DNA of 64,000 bases from an uncultured Clostridia bacterium (GTDB lineage: Bacteria > Bacillota > Clostridia > Christensenellales > Borkfalkiaceae): NCBI GenBank assembly GCA_949283125.1, contig CASDRK010000013.1, positions 26,014 through 90,013 on the forward strand. Direction: 5' to 3'. A program made the translations under genes and the position numbers. The notes under the pieces are model-generated. The model was not told where the DNA came from, searched no databases, and saw only the letters and a list, made by a program, of their open reading frames with translations. Shown here piece by piece: positions 34,785-42,792 of the stretch. Position 1 is the stretch's first letter, and every line of letters starts with the position of its first letter.

Positions 34785-36320
34785 TCACTGTGCCGAAGCC
34801 GGCACTATGCACGATTCGTCGGGCACTATGAAGTGATAATATGCGGTGGAGCCGCCTATTATCAGGCAGTATATGTCGCCCACATAGGAATAGGGCTCCA
34901 AATAGGGTTTTTCGGTGTATTCCGTCTCGCCGAACAGCAGCGAGGACAGATAGTCGGAAAGGTTGAACGTGTTGCCAAAATTGCTGAGCGCGGGCGAGGC
35001 CTTGTTCACCTTCTGTTCGTCGAGGTTGGACGGGCTGTCGTAGAAGAAGCGTATGTACGAACGGCCGATATTGCCCTTGCCGGCGCTGGTAGCGGCGCCC
35101 GTGACGGCCTTGAGCGGCGACTGCTCGGTGCCCCTTAAGCAGACCAGCTGCCACTGGAACCCGGGGGTGGTGACAAAGCTTTCGAGATCTTCCTGACTGT
35201 CTATCACGACGGTGACCTGCGACTTGTCCAGAAGATAATCGTCGGTGTGACCGATCTTGTATCTGGCCACGAGTTCCGCAGCGTTGCCCGTTTTGAAATT
35301 TTCGCCCTGCCATATGAAGTGCACTTTGCCGTGTTCGCCTCCCTGACCGTTGGCGGCGGTGTTCTGCTTTGCCGATACGGGCAGCGACACTATGTCGCCG
35401 AGTTCAAACGGAATGGTGGGCGCATACGAATACCCGCCGGCCAGCGTGCTTTCGCCGCCCTCTGACGCAAGGCGCTTGCGTATGCCAGTGATCTCGTTGC
35501 TGTTTTCGTCCTTTATCAGCAGCCAAGAATATCCGCCGTCGTAATTGCCCGTTGCGCCGACGACTATGCCGCGCACGTAGAACACCTTGTCGGGGTCGGT
35601 GACTTTTTTGCCTTCGCTGACGGATATTGCCTGCGCATGACCGCAGACGCACAGCCCCTGCGCGTCGGGTTCGTGCGCGGCGGGCGGGACGTCCGGCTCG
35701 GCCTTGCCGCAGTGCGAGCATATGGGCCAGTGCCCCTCCTCGTCGAAGTCGTAGGCGGAATAGTCGTGTCCGGCGGCGGCCCCCTCCACGCGCTTTTCCT
35801 GCACGGCAAACGCGGGATTCGCAAAGGCCTGCGAAGTCCATGTGGTGACGGCGGCCAGAGGAGGTTCGCAGGAATGCAGCTGCGTCACCTGCGATTGGGC
35901 CGCGACCGTTTCGCTTTCGACCTCGCCGCAGCCGGCGCGCCTGCAGGCGCGGGTGGCCGTGACCGAGCCGTTGTCATCCGCCCATACGTATTCGACCGCG
36001 CCGAAGTCGTGCCCGAGCGCGGGGTCGGCGCCGCGCTTTCTGCCGCAAACGCTGCAGGTATAGGTGCGCGTGCCCGCCTGTTCGCAGGTGGCGTCCGTTC
36101 CGCCGGCGTCGGCCGCCCACTGATGTTCGCCGGCGTTCTGCGTTTCGTCGCACCCTTCGCCTATGCATTCCTGCCAGTGACGCGTATCGTCGCTGTTGTA
36201 GGCCGAAGGGAAAATATGTTCGTGCGCGTCCTGCCCCTGCGACTGCTGCTGCGTGCAGGCCGGCAGAACAAACATCGCCCCGGCAACTGCTGCCGCCATG
36301 AGCGCAAATATCTTTTTCAT
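34785..36320 (-). CDS. Cys-rich surface lipoprotein of unknown function
   Basis: A 511-residue exported lipoprotein: basic start, hydrophobic core and lipobox VLPAC, lipid-anchored Cys at residue 22. Residues about 30-230 hold at least three degenerate repeats of the HxW...CxxxGC...CxxCG kind (ECIGEGC, TCSVCGRKRGADPALGHDF, ICSHCGKAEPD, LCVCGHA), a pattern common in Firmicutes surface proteins. The C-terminal half looks like OB-fold-like strands (KVTDPDKVFYVRGIVVGATG, YSWLLIKDE). It begins 20 bases after the D,D-peptidase-like lipoprotein and is co-transcribed with it. Confidence 0.8.
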   Translation of the reverse strand: MKKIFALMAAAVAGAMFVLPACTQQQSQGQDAHEHIFPSAYNSDDTRHWQECIGEGCDETQNAGEHQWAADAGGTDATCEQAGTRTYTCSVCGRKRGADPALGHDFGAVEYVWADDNGSVTATRACRRAGCGEVESETVAAQSQVTQLHSCEPPLAAVTTWTSQAFANPAFAVQEKRVEGAAAGHDYSAYDFDEEGHWPICSHCGKAEPDVPPAAHEPDAQGLCVCGHAQAISVSEGKKVTDPDKVFYVRGIVVGATGNYDGGYSWLLIKDENSNEITGIRKRLASEGGESTLAGGYSYAPTIPFELGDIVSLPVSAKQNTAANGQGGEHGKVHFIWQGENFKTGNAAELVARYKIGHTDDYLLDKSQVTVVIDSQEDLESFVTTPGFQWQLVCLRGTEQSPLKAVTGAATSAGKGNIGRSYIRFFYDSPSNLDEQKVNKASPALSNFGNTFNLSDYLSSLLFGETEYTEKPYLEPYSYVGDIYCLIIGGSTAYYHFIVPDESCIVPASAQ

Positions 36321-36340
36321 GCCGCAATTTCCTCCCTTGT

Positions 36341-38290
36341 TTAAAGTTGTTTGTCAAGAATCATGGCTCCCACCGTGCGCGCGACGACGTTGCACGACGT
36401 GTTGGACGAAGGCAGCATGATGAAGTGCAGAAGATCGCGTATGGTGAGCACCTCTCCGCCGGAGAAGGAGGGCGTGCTGGCGTTGATGTCCTCCGGCAGG
36501 ACAACGGCCTTGCGGTTGAGGTCGGACACATAGTCCAGCGCCGTCATCACCGTGAGCATCTTCCACGAGCTGGCCGTCATTATCTTCTCCGTGCCGTTGC
36601 GCGAGAACAGATGGTAGGGGCTATCGGGCCCGAACCAGTCGTACTGCCCGTAGGAGAGTATGTTGCCGTTCTGCGGCAGCACCACCACGCAGGCGCGGTC
36701 GGCGGTCAGCTGCGATTCCAGTTCGGACGTGTCGGCGTCGCGGTCGTAGTACTTCTGCGTGGCTATGTCGAACAGCACCTTGAGCTGTCTGAAGTGATTG
36801 TCCTCCTCGGTGCTGACCGCGTCCTTTGAAACGCCGCCCACGAAAATGGCGCCGTCAGGGCCCTCCACCGCCACATATATGCACGTGGTGGCCGGGCGCG
36901 AGGCGTTGGCCGACACGCTGCCCGTCTTTCCGCCGAGCACGAAGTAGTAGTCCGAAAGATAGTGGCTGTAGGGGCGGCTGTGCACGTACGAATCCACGGT
37001 GAAGGAGCGCTCGTTGTTCTCGCTGACCGTGGAGTAGTGATGCTGGCTCCAGATCTTCTGCATCTCCTCGTAGCCCGTTGCATGTATGGCCAGCTTTACC
37101 ATGTCCTGAACGGTGACTATGTAATTGTTTTGCGCTATGGCGCTGTTCACGTCGTCAAAGTCTATGTCTATGCCCAGACTCTGCGCCTTTAAAACCATCT
37201 TGTCGAAGAAGGCCCGCCGCTGTTTGGAGTACAGCTGCTCGTCGTAAACCCCGTAATTGTTGTCCGACTGATAACTTTCGGACACGGTGACGTTCTTCTC
37301 TCCGCCGTACAGGCGCACGAACGCGTCGTACAGCCTGCGCATGACGGCGAGATCGGGCGCGTCTTCGCCGAAGAGCTTTGTGAGATTTATCACCACCACG
37401 CTGTCCGTCCACGCGGTCATGGTCGCCGTGCCGCCTGAGCCGACGACCACGGAAGCCGTCTTGCTCGTGTCCGAATAATCAAATATCTGCGCGGCCGTCT
37501 CCCATCCGTCGGTGCGGGCGCCCTTCATTCCGTCGCGTATGTTTGAACCGCCCGTAAGTATGTAGGCGCCCACATATCCCGCGGTGTAATCCTGAACGTT
37601 GACCTGCGACGCGAGAAAAAGTCTGCCCCCGTCGGCCGCAGTCAGGCGGAAGCGCAGCTGCTGGCTGCCGTCGCCCGAAACGCACAGCGAGGACGGGGCC
37701 GTGGCAAACTTGCTTTCGTCGGCCGTGGGCGCGCCCGCGCCCACGGTCCAGCCGTCGGACGTGGCGTCGTCGAGATAGTTGCCCGAGGAAAGGATGTTGC
37801 TTTCCATAAATATCTGCCTGAAGGACAGGCCGCCGTATGCTTCGGCGTCGAGATCGGCATACGTTTTGCTGGCTATCACCGTCAGCTTGCCGTCCAGCAC
37901 GGAGAGGTCGTATTCCGTGCCGGCGGTTATCGAACCCACGTTCAGCGATGTGCCGTCGGTCATATAGAACACCAGCTCGCCGTCCACTATCCCGGCGGAC
38001 TGCACCCCCACGCCGTCCGCGCCCGTCACCGACTGTCCGTCGCCGCCCGCGGGGCCGCGGATGTTGGCTATCAGATTCCACTGCCCGTCGCGCTTGCGGT
38101 ACAGATCGCCGTCGTCGGTGTCGATGTATATGTCCCCGTCGACGCCCCAGCCGGCTTCGGGCGCGGTTATTCCGCTCAGCCACGAATTGTCGGCCGCCGG
38201 GGCCGTTTGTCCGCCGCACCCCGCCATGAGTACGGAGCAGACGGTCAGCGCGGCCGTAAGCGCCGCGCACAGCTTTTGCCAAAGTTTCAT
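36341..38290 (-). CDS. Lipoprotein with a permuted serine D,D-peptidase (S11-like) domain
   Basis: A 649-residue lipoprotein (lipobox VLMAGC, Cys at 25). Residues about 60-100 are Gly-rich (GPAGGDGQSVTGADG); about 160-320 look like a beta-sandwich. The rest carries the three motifs of penicillin-binding D,D-carboxypeptidases, but in the order KTG (GGKTG, K455), SxxK (SSWK, 574-577), SxN (SSN, 628-630); the family order is SxxK, SxN, KTG. The part before KTG (FDKMVLKAQSLGIDIDF, VQDMVKLA) resembles the family's second half and the part after it the first half (VVVLPQNGNILSY, LLHFIMLPSSNTSCNVVA). There is no room for a lost tail: the stop is 20 bases before the next gene. It probably acts on peptidoglycan stem peptides outside the membrane. 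GGAGGG precedes the ATG. Confidence 0.8.
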   Translation of the reverse strand: MKLWQKLCAALTAALTVCSVLMAGCGGQTAPAADNSWLSGITAPEAGWGVDGDIYIDTDDGDLYRKRDGQWNLIANIRGPAGGDGQSVTGADGVGVQSAGIVDGELVFYMTDGTSLNVGSITAGTEYDLSVLDGKLTVIASKTYADLDAEAYGGLSFRQIFMESNILSSGNYLDDATSDGWTVGAGAPTADESKFATAPSSLCVSGDGSQQLRFRLTAADGGRLFLASQVNVQDYTAGYVGAYILTGGSNIRDGMKGARTDGWETAAQIFDYSDTSKTASVVVGSGGTATMTAWTDSVVVINLTKLFGEDAPDLAVMRRLYDAFVRLYGGEKNVTVSESYQSDNNYGVYDEQLYSKQRRAFFDKMVLKAQSLGIDIDFDDVNSAIAQNNYIVTVQDMVKLAIHATGYEEMQKIWSQHHYSTVSENNERSFTVDSYVHSRPYSHYLSDYYFVLGGKTGSVSANASRPATTCIYVAVEGPDGAIFVGGVSKDAVSTEEDNHFRQLKVLFDIATQKYYDRDADTSELESQLTADRACVVVLPQNGNILSYGQYDWFGPDSPYHLFSRNGTEKIMTASSWKMLTVMTALDYVSDLNRKAVVLPEDINASTPSFSGGEVLTIRDLLHFIMLPSSNTSCNVVARTVGAMILDKQL

Positions 38291-38350
38291 CTGTTTCCCT
38301 CCGTTTGCCGGACGGAGACAATGCGCGCCGCCCGGCTTAAAATTAGTTTA

Positions 38351-38392
38351 AGGGGCCGCAAAATTCCCGTTGCGGAAATTTTTGCGGCCCCT
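38351..38392. terminator. Terminator after the rsmI-DUF697 transcript
   Basis: A 13-bp stem (38351-38363 with 38380-38392) of AGGGGCCGCAAAA and its complement. It stands between the DUF697 gene and the lipoprotein genes on the minus strand. Confidence 0.75.
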
Positions 38393-38481
38393 CCTTTAAC
38401 CATATATAACACGGTCATGCGCGGGCTGTAAATAGTCTTTACGAAATCTTTACTTTTATTTTACAAAAACGACGGCGCGCC

Positions 38482-39489
38482 TTACGCGCCCTGCTTTACG
38501 CGCGGCGCGTGGCGCAGCTCCTTTTCCAGCTCGGCGCACGTCTCGCGCAGTTCCTCGTCAGGCTCGGCCACGTCTATGCCGTCCAGTATGTTCTGCAGAT
38601 TGTACTCTCTGTTTAAGTATTTTATGGTCTGGAAACCTATCACCGCCGTCATGGTGCCGTTGGCAAGGCCCTGAATGGAGCTGTCCACAAGGGCGGAGAT
38701 GGCCGTGCCGAGGAAGGGTATGCCCTTGGCGGCGTCGCCCATGGTTTTGACTATGCCGTTGCCTATCTTTACCGAACCCAGCCCGTAGGCGATGAGCGCG
38801 TTCTGCACGACCGAGGCGAATATTCTCACGAGACGGGCGTCCGACGGCCTGAATCCGTACAGGAAAACTATGTCCTTGACCAGCTGCAGATTGACCACCA
38901 CCACGAGGGCCGCGTCTATGCGCGAATCCTGCGAAAGCGCGGAATAGGCCGCGGACTTGAGCGAGCTTTTGAATATCATGTCGCGCGCGGTCTTTTTTAT
39001 CTTTCCGTCGTAGAGCGCGGAGAGCGCGGCCTTGAGCGCGTCGTCGTCGCCGGACTTCAGAGCCGCCTGCATCTCCCCCACTATCCTGTCGTCGTACCAG
39101 CCCGCGCCGTCCACGCCGGCGTTGAAATCGGCTATCTTTGCGGCTATGCTGCGGCGGACGCGCCTGTTGTGGCGCTTTGCGCGCGCGGCATGCGCGGAAT
39201 TCACGTTGGTCAAAAAGTATTCCGAGCGGCAGATCTTTATCACGGGCACTATGTATATCAGCGCGAACAGCACTGCCGCCGCCGCGGCCGCCGCATAGCC
39301 GGCATATTCGTTGAGCGCGTATATCTGCATGACTATCGAAAGCAGACACCAGACGAGAAACACGCCCGTCAGCCCCGCCAGCACAAATATTATAAGGCGC
39401 GCCCCGCGCGAATTCTGGCGGCGGACGTATTTTTCCTCGTACTCGTATATGGTCATCTGCGAGCGCACGTCTCTATCGTTTTTCTTCAT
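38482..39489 (-). CDS. DUF697/YcjF-like membrane protein
   Basis: A 335-residue protein with two N-terminal membrane helices (LIIFVLAGLTGVFLVWCLLSIV; AGYAAAAAAAVLFALIYIVPVI) and a C-terminal DUF697-like helical domain (IDAALVVVVNLQLVKDIVFLYGFRPSDARLVRIF, then ALIAYGLGSV and IPFLGTAISALVDSSIQGLANG). Function unknown; related proteins often sit beside small GTPases, but none is here. It starts at ATG 39489 with GGAG upstream and overlaps the rsmI end by 17 bases. Confidence 0.78.
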   Translation of the reverse strand: MKKNDRDVRSQMTIYEYEEKYVRRQNSRGARLIIFVLAGLTGVFLVWCLLSIVMQIYALNEYAGYAAAAAAAVLFALIYIVPVIKICRSEYFLTNVNSAHAARAKRHNRRVRRSIAAKIADFNAGVDGAGWYDDRIVGEMQAALKSGDDDALKAALSALYDGKIKKTARDMIFKSSLKSAAYSALSQDSRIDAALVVVVNLQLVKDIVFLYGFRPSDARLVRIFASVVQNALIAYGLGSVKIGNGIVKTMGDAAKGIPFLGTAISALVDSSIQGLANGTMTAVIGFQTIKYLNREYNLQNILDGIDVAEPDEELRETCAELEKELRHAPRVKQGA

Positions 39490-40315
39490 CGTCGTCTCCC
39501 GCGCGGTCATCGGACAGTCCGACCGCGCATTTGTATATCTGATTTTTGGGCACTCCCCTGTCCTTGGCGGCCCTCTTCACCGCCTCTCTTTTATCCATTC
39601 CCTGCGCCATGTAGTGTTCCACGTGCTCGCGCTCGGACAGCGCGTTCAGAGGGCTTTCGCTCTCCGCCGCGCCCTCCACTATGAGCACGTACTCGCCGCG
39701 TTTTTCGCCGGCAAGTCCGCCGGCGAGGGTGAACCCGACGCACTCCTCGTGCAGCTTTGTTATCTCGCGCGCGGCGGCGGCGCGCCTGTCGCCGAACACG
39801 GCGTACATGTCGGCTATATACCTGTCCACGTCCTGCGGGGCGGCATGCAGGCACAGGGTGAGATCGAGAGTGCGGTATCTTTGCAGAAGGCGCAGCCTTT
39901 CGCCCCGCTTGCCGGGCAGAAAGCCCAGAAAGGCAAACCTGTCGGCGGGCAGCGCGGACAGCACCAGGGCGGAAAGAAAGGCATTTGCGCCAGGCACGAC
40001 GGTGTAAGGCACTCCCGCCGCCTTCAGCGCGGCGCACGCCGCGTTGCCGGGGTCGGAGATGACGGGCATGCCCGCGTCCGAAACCACGGCCACGTTCTTG
40101 CCCTCTTCCGCGCAAGCAATCATCCTTTCCGCAGCCTGCCGTTCGTTGAACTTATGGCAGGACTGAAGGGGCTTTTTTATGTCGTAAGCATTCAGAAGCT
40201 TGAGCGTGTGACGGGTGTCCTCGCAGAACACCACGTCCGCCTCCCTCAAGGTTTCGAGGGCGCGGAGCGAAATGTCTTTTAAATTGCCGATGGGCGTAGC
40301 TATGAAATATACCAT
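39473..40315 (-). CDS. rsmI: 16S rRNA (cytidine-1402 2'-O) methyltransferase
   Basis: RsmI (280 residues, normal length) methylates C1402 in the ribosome's decoding centre. It begins MVYFIATPIGNLKDISLRALETL and has VFCEDTRHT and VSDAGMPVISDPG, the tetrapyrrole-methylase-fold motifs of this family. It lies 48 bases downstream of trmN6 and overlaps the next gene. Confidence 0.95.
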   Translation of the reverse strand: MVYFIATPIGNLKDISLRALETLREADVVFCEDTRHTLKLLNAYDIKKPLQSCHKFNERQAAERMIACAEEGKNVAVVSDAGMPVISDPGNAACAALKAAGVPYTVVPGANAFLSALVLSALPADRFAFLGFLPGKRGERLRLLQRYRTLDLTLCLHAAPQDVDRYIADMYAVFGDRRAAAAREITKLHEECVGFTLAGGLAGEKRGEYVLIVEGAAESESPLNALSEREHVEHYMAQGMDKREAVKRAAKDRGVPKNQIYKCAVGLSDDRAGDDDEEKR

Positions 40316-40363
40316 AAAAAATTTCCGGCGGCTTTGCGGCGATATGGCCGCGCGCGGCCGCGA

Positions 40364-41044
40364 TCAGGGCGCGTTCACGAGCGGGGGAAGAAGTTCCAGC
40401 CCGGGGCGGCCGCCCTTGGCGCTCTCAAGCATTATAAGGTAGGGCTTTCCGCCCGGAGTGCCCGACACGAACTGCAGCCGCTTGGGCTCCAGCCCGCGCG
40501 ATTTTAAAACATAGATGACTTCGGCCAGCCTGTCCGCGCGGTTGACGAGCGCGAATCTGCCGCCGTACTTTAGTTTGCGGCAGGCGGCGTCCGCTATCTC
40601 GGGCAGAGTTATTGTGATCTCCTTGCGGCAGACGGCCTTTTCGTAAACCGAGTTCTCCAATCCGCCGCGCTCGTACGGCGGATTGCACAGTATCAGCGAA
40701 AATCTGCCGTCGTATTCCCTGCCTATGTCCTGCACTCGGCAGCACACGGCCGAAGCCTTTTCAAAACCGTTAAGGGCAATGGTGCGCTCAGACATATCGC
40801 ACAGGCTGCGCTGCATTTCAAACAGCGTTACCCCCGATATATGCCCGTTCAAACACAAAAAGTGCAGCCCCACTATGCCGCAGCCCGAACAGAAATCGGC
40901 CACGACGTCGCCGCACTTTGCGCGCGCGAAACGGGACAGCAATATGCTGTCCGAAGTGAAGCGGTACAGGCCGCGGTCCTGTATTATCTTTTTATCGCCG
41001 AAGAGCTCTTCAAGCACTTCGCCGGGCTTGAGTTCAACGTTCAT
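40364..41044 (-). CDS. trmN6: tRNA1(Val) adenine-37 N6-methyltransferase-like
   Basis: A 226-residue class I methyltransferase of the TrmN6/YfiC type. SAM-binding motif ADFCSGCGIVGL and catalytic NPPY (in LILCNPPYERGG) are clear, and the start with RFTSDSILLSRFA matches the family. The gene order trmN6-rsmI is common in Firmicutes and supports the call. Confidence 0.9.
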   Translation of the reverse strand: MNVELKPGEVLEELFGDKKIIQDRGLYRFTSDSILLSRFARAKCGDVVADFCSGCGIVGLHFLCLNGHISGVTLFEMQRSLCDMSERTIALNGFEKASAVCCRVQDIGREYDGRFSLILCNPPYERGGLENSVYEKAVCRKEITITLPEIADAACRKLKYGGRFALVNRADRLAEVIYVLKSRGLEPKRLQFVSGTPGGKPYLIMLESAKGGRPGLELLPPLVNAP

Positions 41045-41131
41045 GACAGTCTACCCGCAGCCGCAGGCGGGGCGAAAGCCCGCGCCGCAACTCGTCTCAT
41101 GCGCGCGGGATCGGGCGCGCAGAGCCAAAGA

Positions 41132-41162
41132 AAAGGCGGAGGGAACTTTCCCCGCCGCCTTT
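41132..41162 (-). terminator. Ferredoxin terminator
   Basis: Stem of AAAGGCGG with CCGCCTTT plus an inner GGGAA/TTCCC part, followed on the minus strand by TCTTT; 17 bases after the ferredoxin stop. Confidence 0.7.
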
Positions 41163-41179
41163 GTCTTTTCAATAAATGC

Positions 41180-41350
41180 TTATTCGGGCTTGACCGCACC
41201 GGTGGGGCATACACCTTCGCAAGCGCCGCAGTCGATGCAGGTATCGGGATCTACAACGTACTTATCGGGGCCTTCGGAGATAGCGGACACGGGGCAGGTG
41301 GCGGCGCATGCGCCGCAGCTTACGCATTCATCGGAAATAACGTGTGCCAT
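41180..41350 (-). CDS. 2[4Fe-4S] ferredoxin
   Basis: A 56-residue clostridial-type ferredoxin with two CxxCxxCxxxCP clusters: CVSCGACAATCP and CIDCGACEGVCP. It carries electrons between anaerobic oxidoreductases. ATG 41350 has GGAGG ten bases upstream. It is monocistronic with its own promoter and terminator, and it is the last clearly core gene before the accessory island. Confidence 0.96.
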   Translation of the reverse strand: MAHVISDECVSCGACAATCPVSAISEGPDKYVVDPDTCIDCGACEGVCPTGAVKPE

Positions 41351-41401
41351 TGGTTGTTCCTCCATAAATATTTACATTGCGCGGCCTTTGGCCACGCTGA
41401 T

Positions 41402-41430
41402 ATTATAGCATACATTTTTGCACATGTAAA
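41402..41430 (-). promoter_or_regulatory. Ferredoxin promoter
   Basis: Minus-strand TTTACA (41430-41425), 17 bp, TATAAT (41407-41402) with TGC before it (extended -10). Confidence 0.75.
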
Positions 41431-41501
41431 GGGGCTTTAGGAATATTTTTTGAAGTTTTCAGATTGTTCGTGAACTTTTTGTCAGTTTCTTTCCGCCAAA
41501 A

Positions 41502-41671
41502 ATTTTAAGGCATGAGCACCTAAAATTTGTTAAAAACTAACATAGCAAAAATTATTAAAAACGGGCGGTTTTGAGCCAAAACCTGCTCTTTCCCGCCCAA
41601 AAATGCAACTTTTCAGTCTGTGCCGACTGCGTTTAAAATCAACATCTTCCTTCAACTTCCCAAATGTTAAC
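41502..41671. repeat. 170-bp direct repeat, copy 1 (left edge of island)
   Basis: From ATTTTAAGGCATGAGCACC to CCAAATGTTAAC. It matches 46382-46551 over its whole length with roughly a dozen differences by eye. Inside, GGTTTTG-AGC-CAAAACC forms a small hairpin nested in GGGCGG/CCGCCC, identical in both copies. No transposase gene is attached. Together with the ferredoxin promoter and the following hairpin this accounts for the gene-free stretch 41351-41725. Confidence 0.85.
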
Positions 41672-41711
41672 ATAAGACCCCTGAGGTATTTTTTTACCTC
41701 AGGGGTCTTAT
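41672..41711. terminator. Perfect 17-bp hairpin after the XRE operon
   Basis: Arms 41672-41688 and 41695-41711 with a six-T loop. It ends the minus-strand operon that finishes at 41726 and starts exactly where the 170-bp repeat ends. Confidence 0.8.
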
Positions 41712-41725
41712 CTACCACACTCAAA

Positions 41726-42787
41726 CTATAAAAGAATGGTGGAATTATCTCTTATAAACTCCCAATATTTAACAGGTGATTTCTCTTTGTGTCTTACCTC
41801 CATGTCAATTTGCTCCATTCTTGAACGGTTTATAAGAATTTGATACTGTTCATAAGAAAGTTCCACATCCATACCATAGACTTCCCAAAGCAATGTATGA
41901 ATATCGTCCAATTCCAAAGCAGGCTCTGCACCTTCCATGTTAGCAAGATCTTCAGAATCATAATTTAGCATGTTAAAGTCCTCACGCGTATAAAGTATAT
42001 TTCCACCACACTTTATTAGCTCATAAAGAAAACCTATTGAAGCATGTTCATGATATGCTTTCGTAACAATATTATTTTTCTCTATTGGCGAAAGAATTTT
42101 ATATATAGCATAAAAAATTTCTCTGTCACCTTTAAAGTCTTCAAGTGGGTCAATATCACTATAATATTCATCGGCTAATTCAAGCTCAAAATTTTCCGAA
42201 ACAATGATATCATAACGAGTTATTAGGTAAATGTTACTTAGCTCCCAAATAATTAGGGGCAAGTTACTTTTCCCGTATTTTGATATCAGCGTATTGAATA
42301 TCGTTTTATCAAACATATCATCTTTTTCACTGAGCCACCGTCCGTCTTGCAATTTATAGCCATGCGATTTAATGTTGAAAAACTGTCTAAGATACTCCCA
42401 TTCCCTGATTTCCACATCAGTAATGGTGCCACATATTTTCTTTTCAAACAATTTAAAAAAACGTGAGTCGGCACGCTGCAGAGCATTGAGATACTCTATA
42501 ACCATCACTCTGTCCCCATCGATTAGAGCTCTTTTCGCTGCTGTTTCATTTATACAGTACTCCCTGTACCACTTATCTTCAAGCGACTCACCGCTTCGCT
42601 TCCCGTCCAACAGTTCGTCAACCGTAACATGGAAAAGTTTCGAGATAGAATATAAACTATCTATTCCTATGTTTGTCGCTTCATCATTCCATTGGCTTAT
42701 CATCGAAGAGCTGATGCCCAATATTTCAGCCAATTCTTTTTGTTTTATATTTTTTTCTTCCATTAAACTTTTAATAAAATTGTTCAT
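41726..42787 (-). CDS. XRE-type regulator with long C-terminal domain
   Basis: 353 residues. Residues 1-60 are a Cro/CI helix-turn-helix (KQKELAEILGISSSMISQWND, HVTVDELLDGKRSG). The remaining 290 residues are acidic and mostly helical and match no family I know. It is the third gene of a compact operon (5 bases after the previous stop) in AT-rich DNA. It may be a sensor regulator of the island. Confidence 0.8.
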   Translation of the reverse strand: MNNFIKSLMEEKNIKQKELAEILGISSSMISQWNDEATNIGIDSLYSISKLFHVTVDELLDGKRSGESLEDKWYREYCINETAAKRALIDGDRVMVIEYLNALQRADSRFFKLFEKKICGTITDVEIREWEYLRQFFNIKSHGYKLQDGRWLSEKDDMFDKTIFNTLISKYGKSNLPLIIWELSNIYLITRYDIIVSENFELELADEYYSDIDPLEDFKGDREIFYAIYKILSPIEKNNIVTKAYHEHASIGFLYELIKCGGNILYTREDFNMLNYDSEDLANMEGAEPALELDDIHTLLWEVYGMDVELSYEQYQILINRSRMEQIDMEVRHKEKSPVKYWEFIRDNSTILL

Positions 42788-42792
42788 CAGTA

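Noticed and set aside
36320-36343. Frameshift or truncation as the reason for the odd motif order in the S11-like protein
   Set aside because: Only 20 bases separate its stop from the next gene's start, so no lost C-terminal half can be hidden; and the missing half is present upstream in the same frame.
41530-41724. A 64-residue frame inside repeat copy 1
   Set aside because: The corresponding frame in repeat copy 2 is broken by several stops, so the repeat is not kept as a coding sequence.
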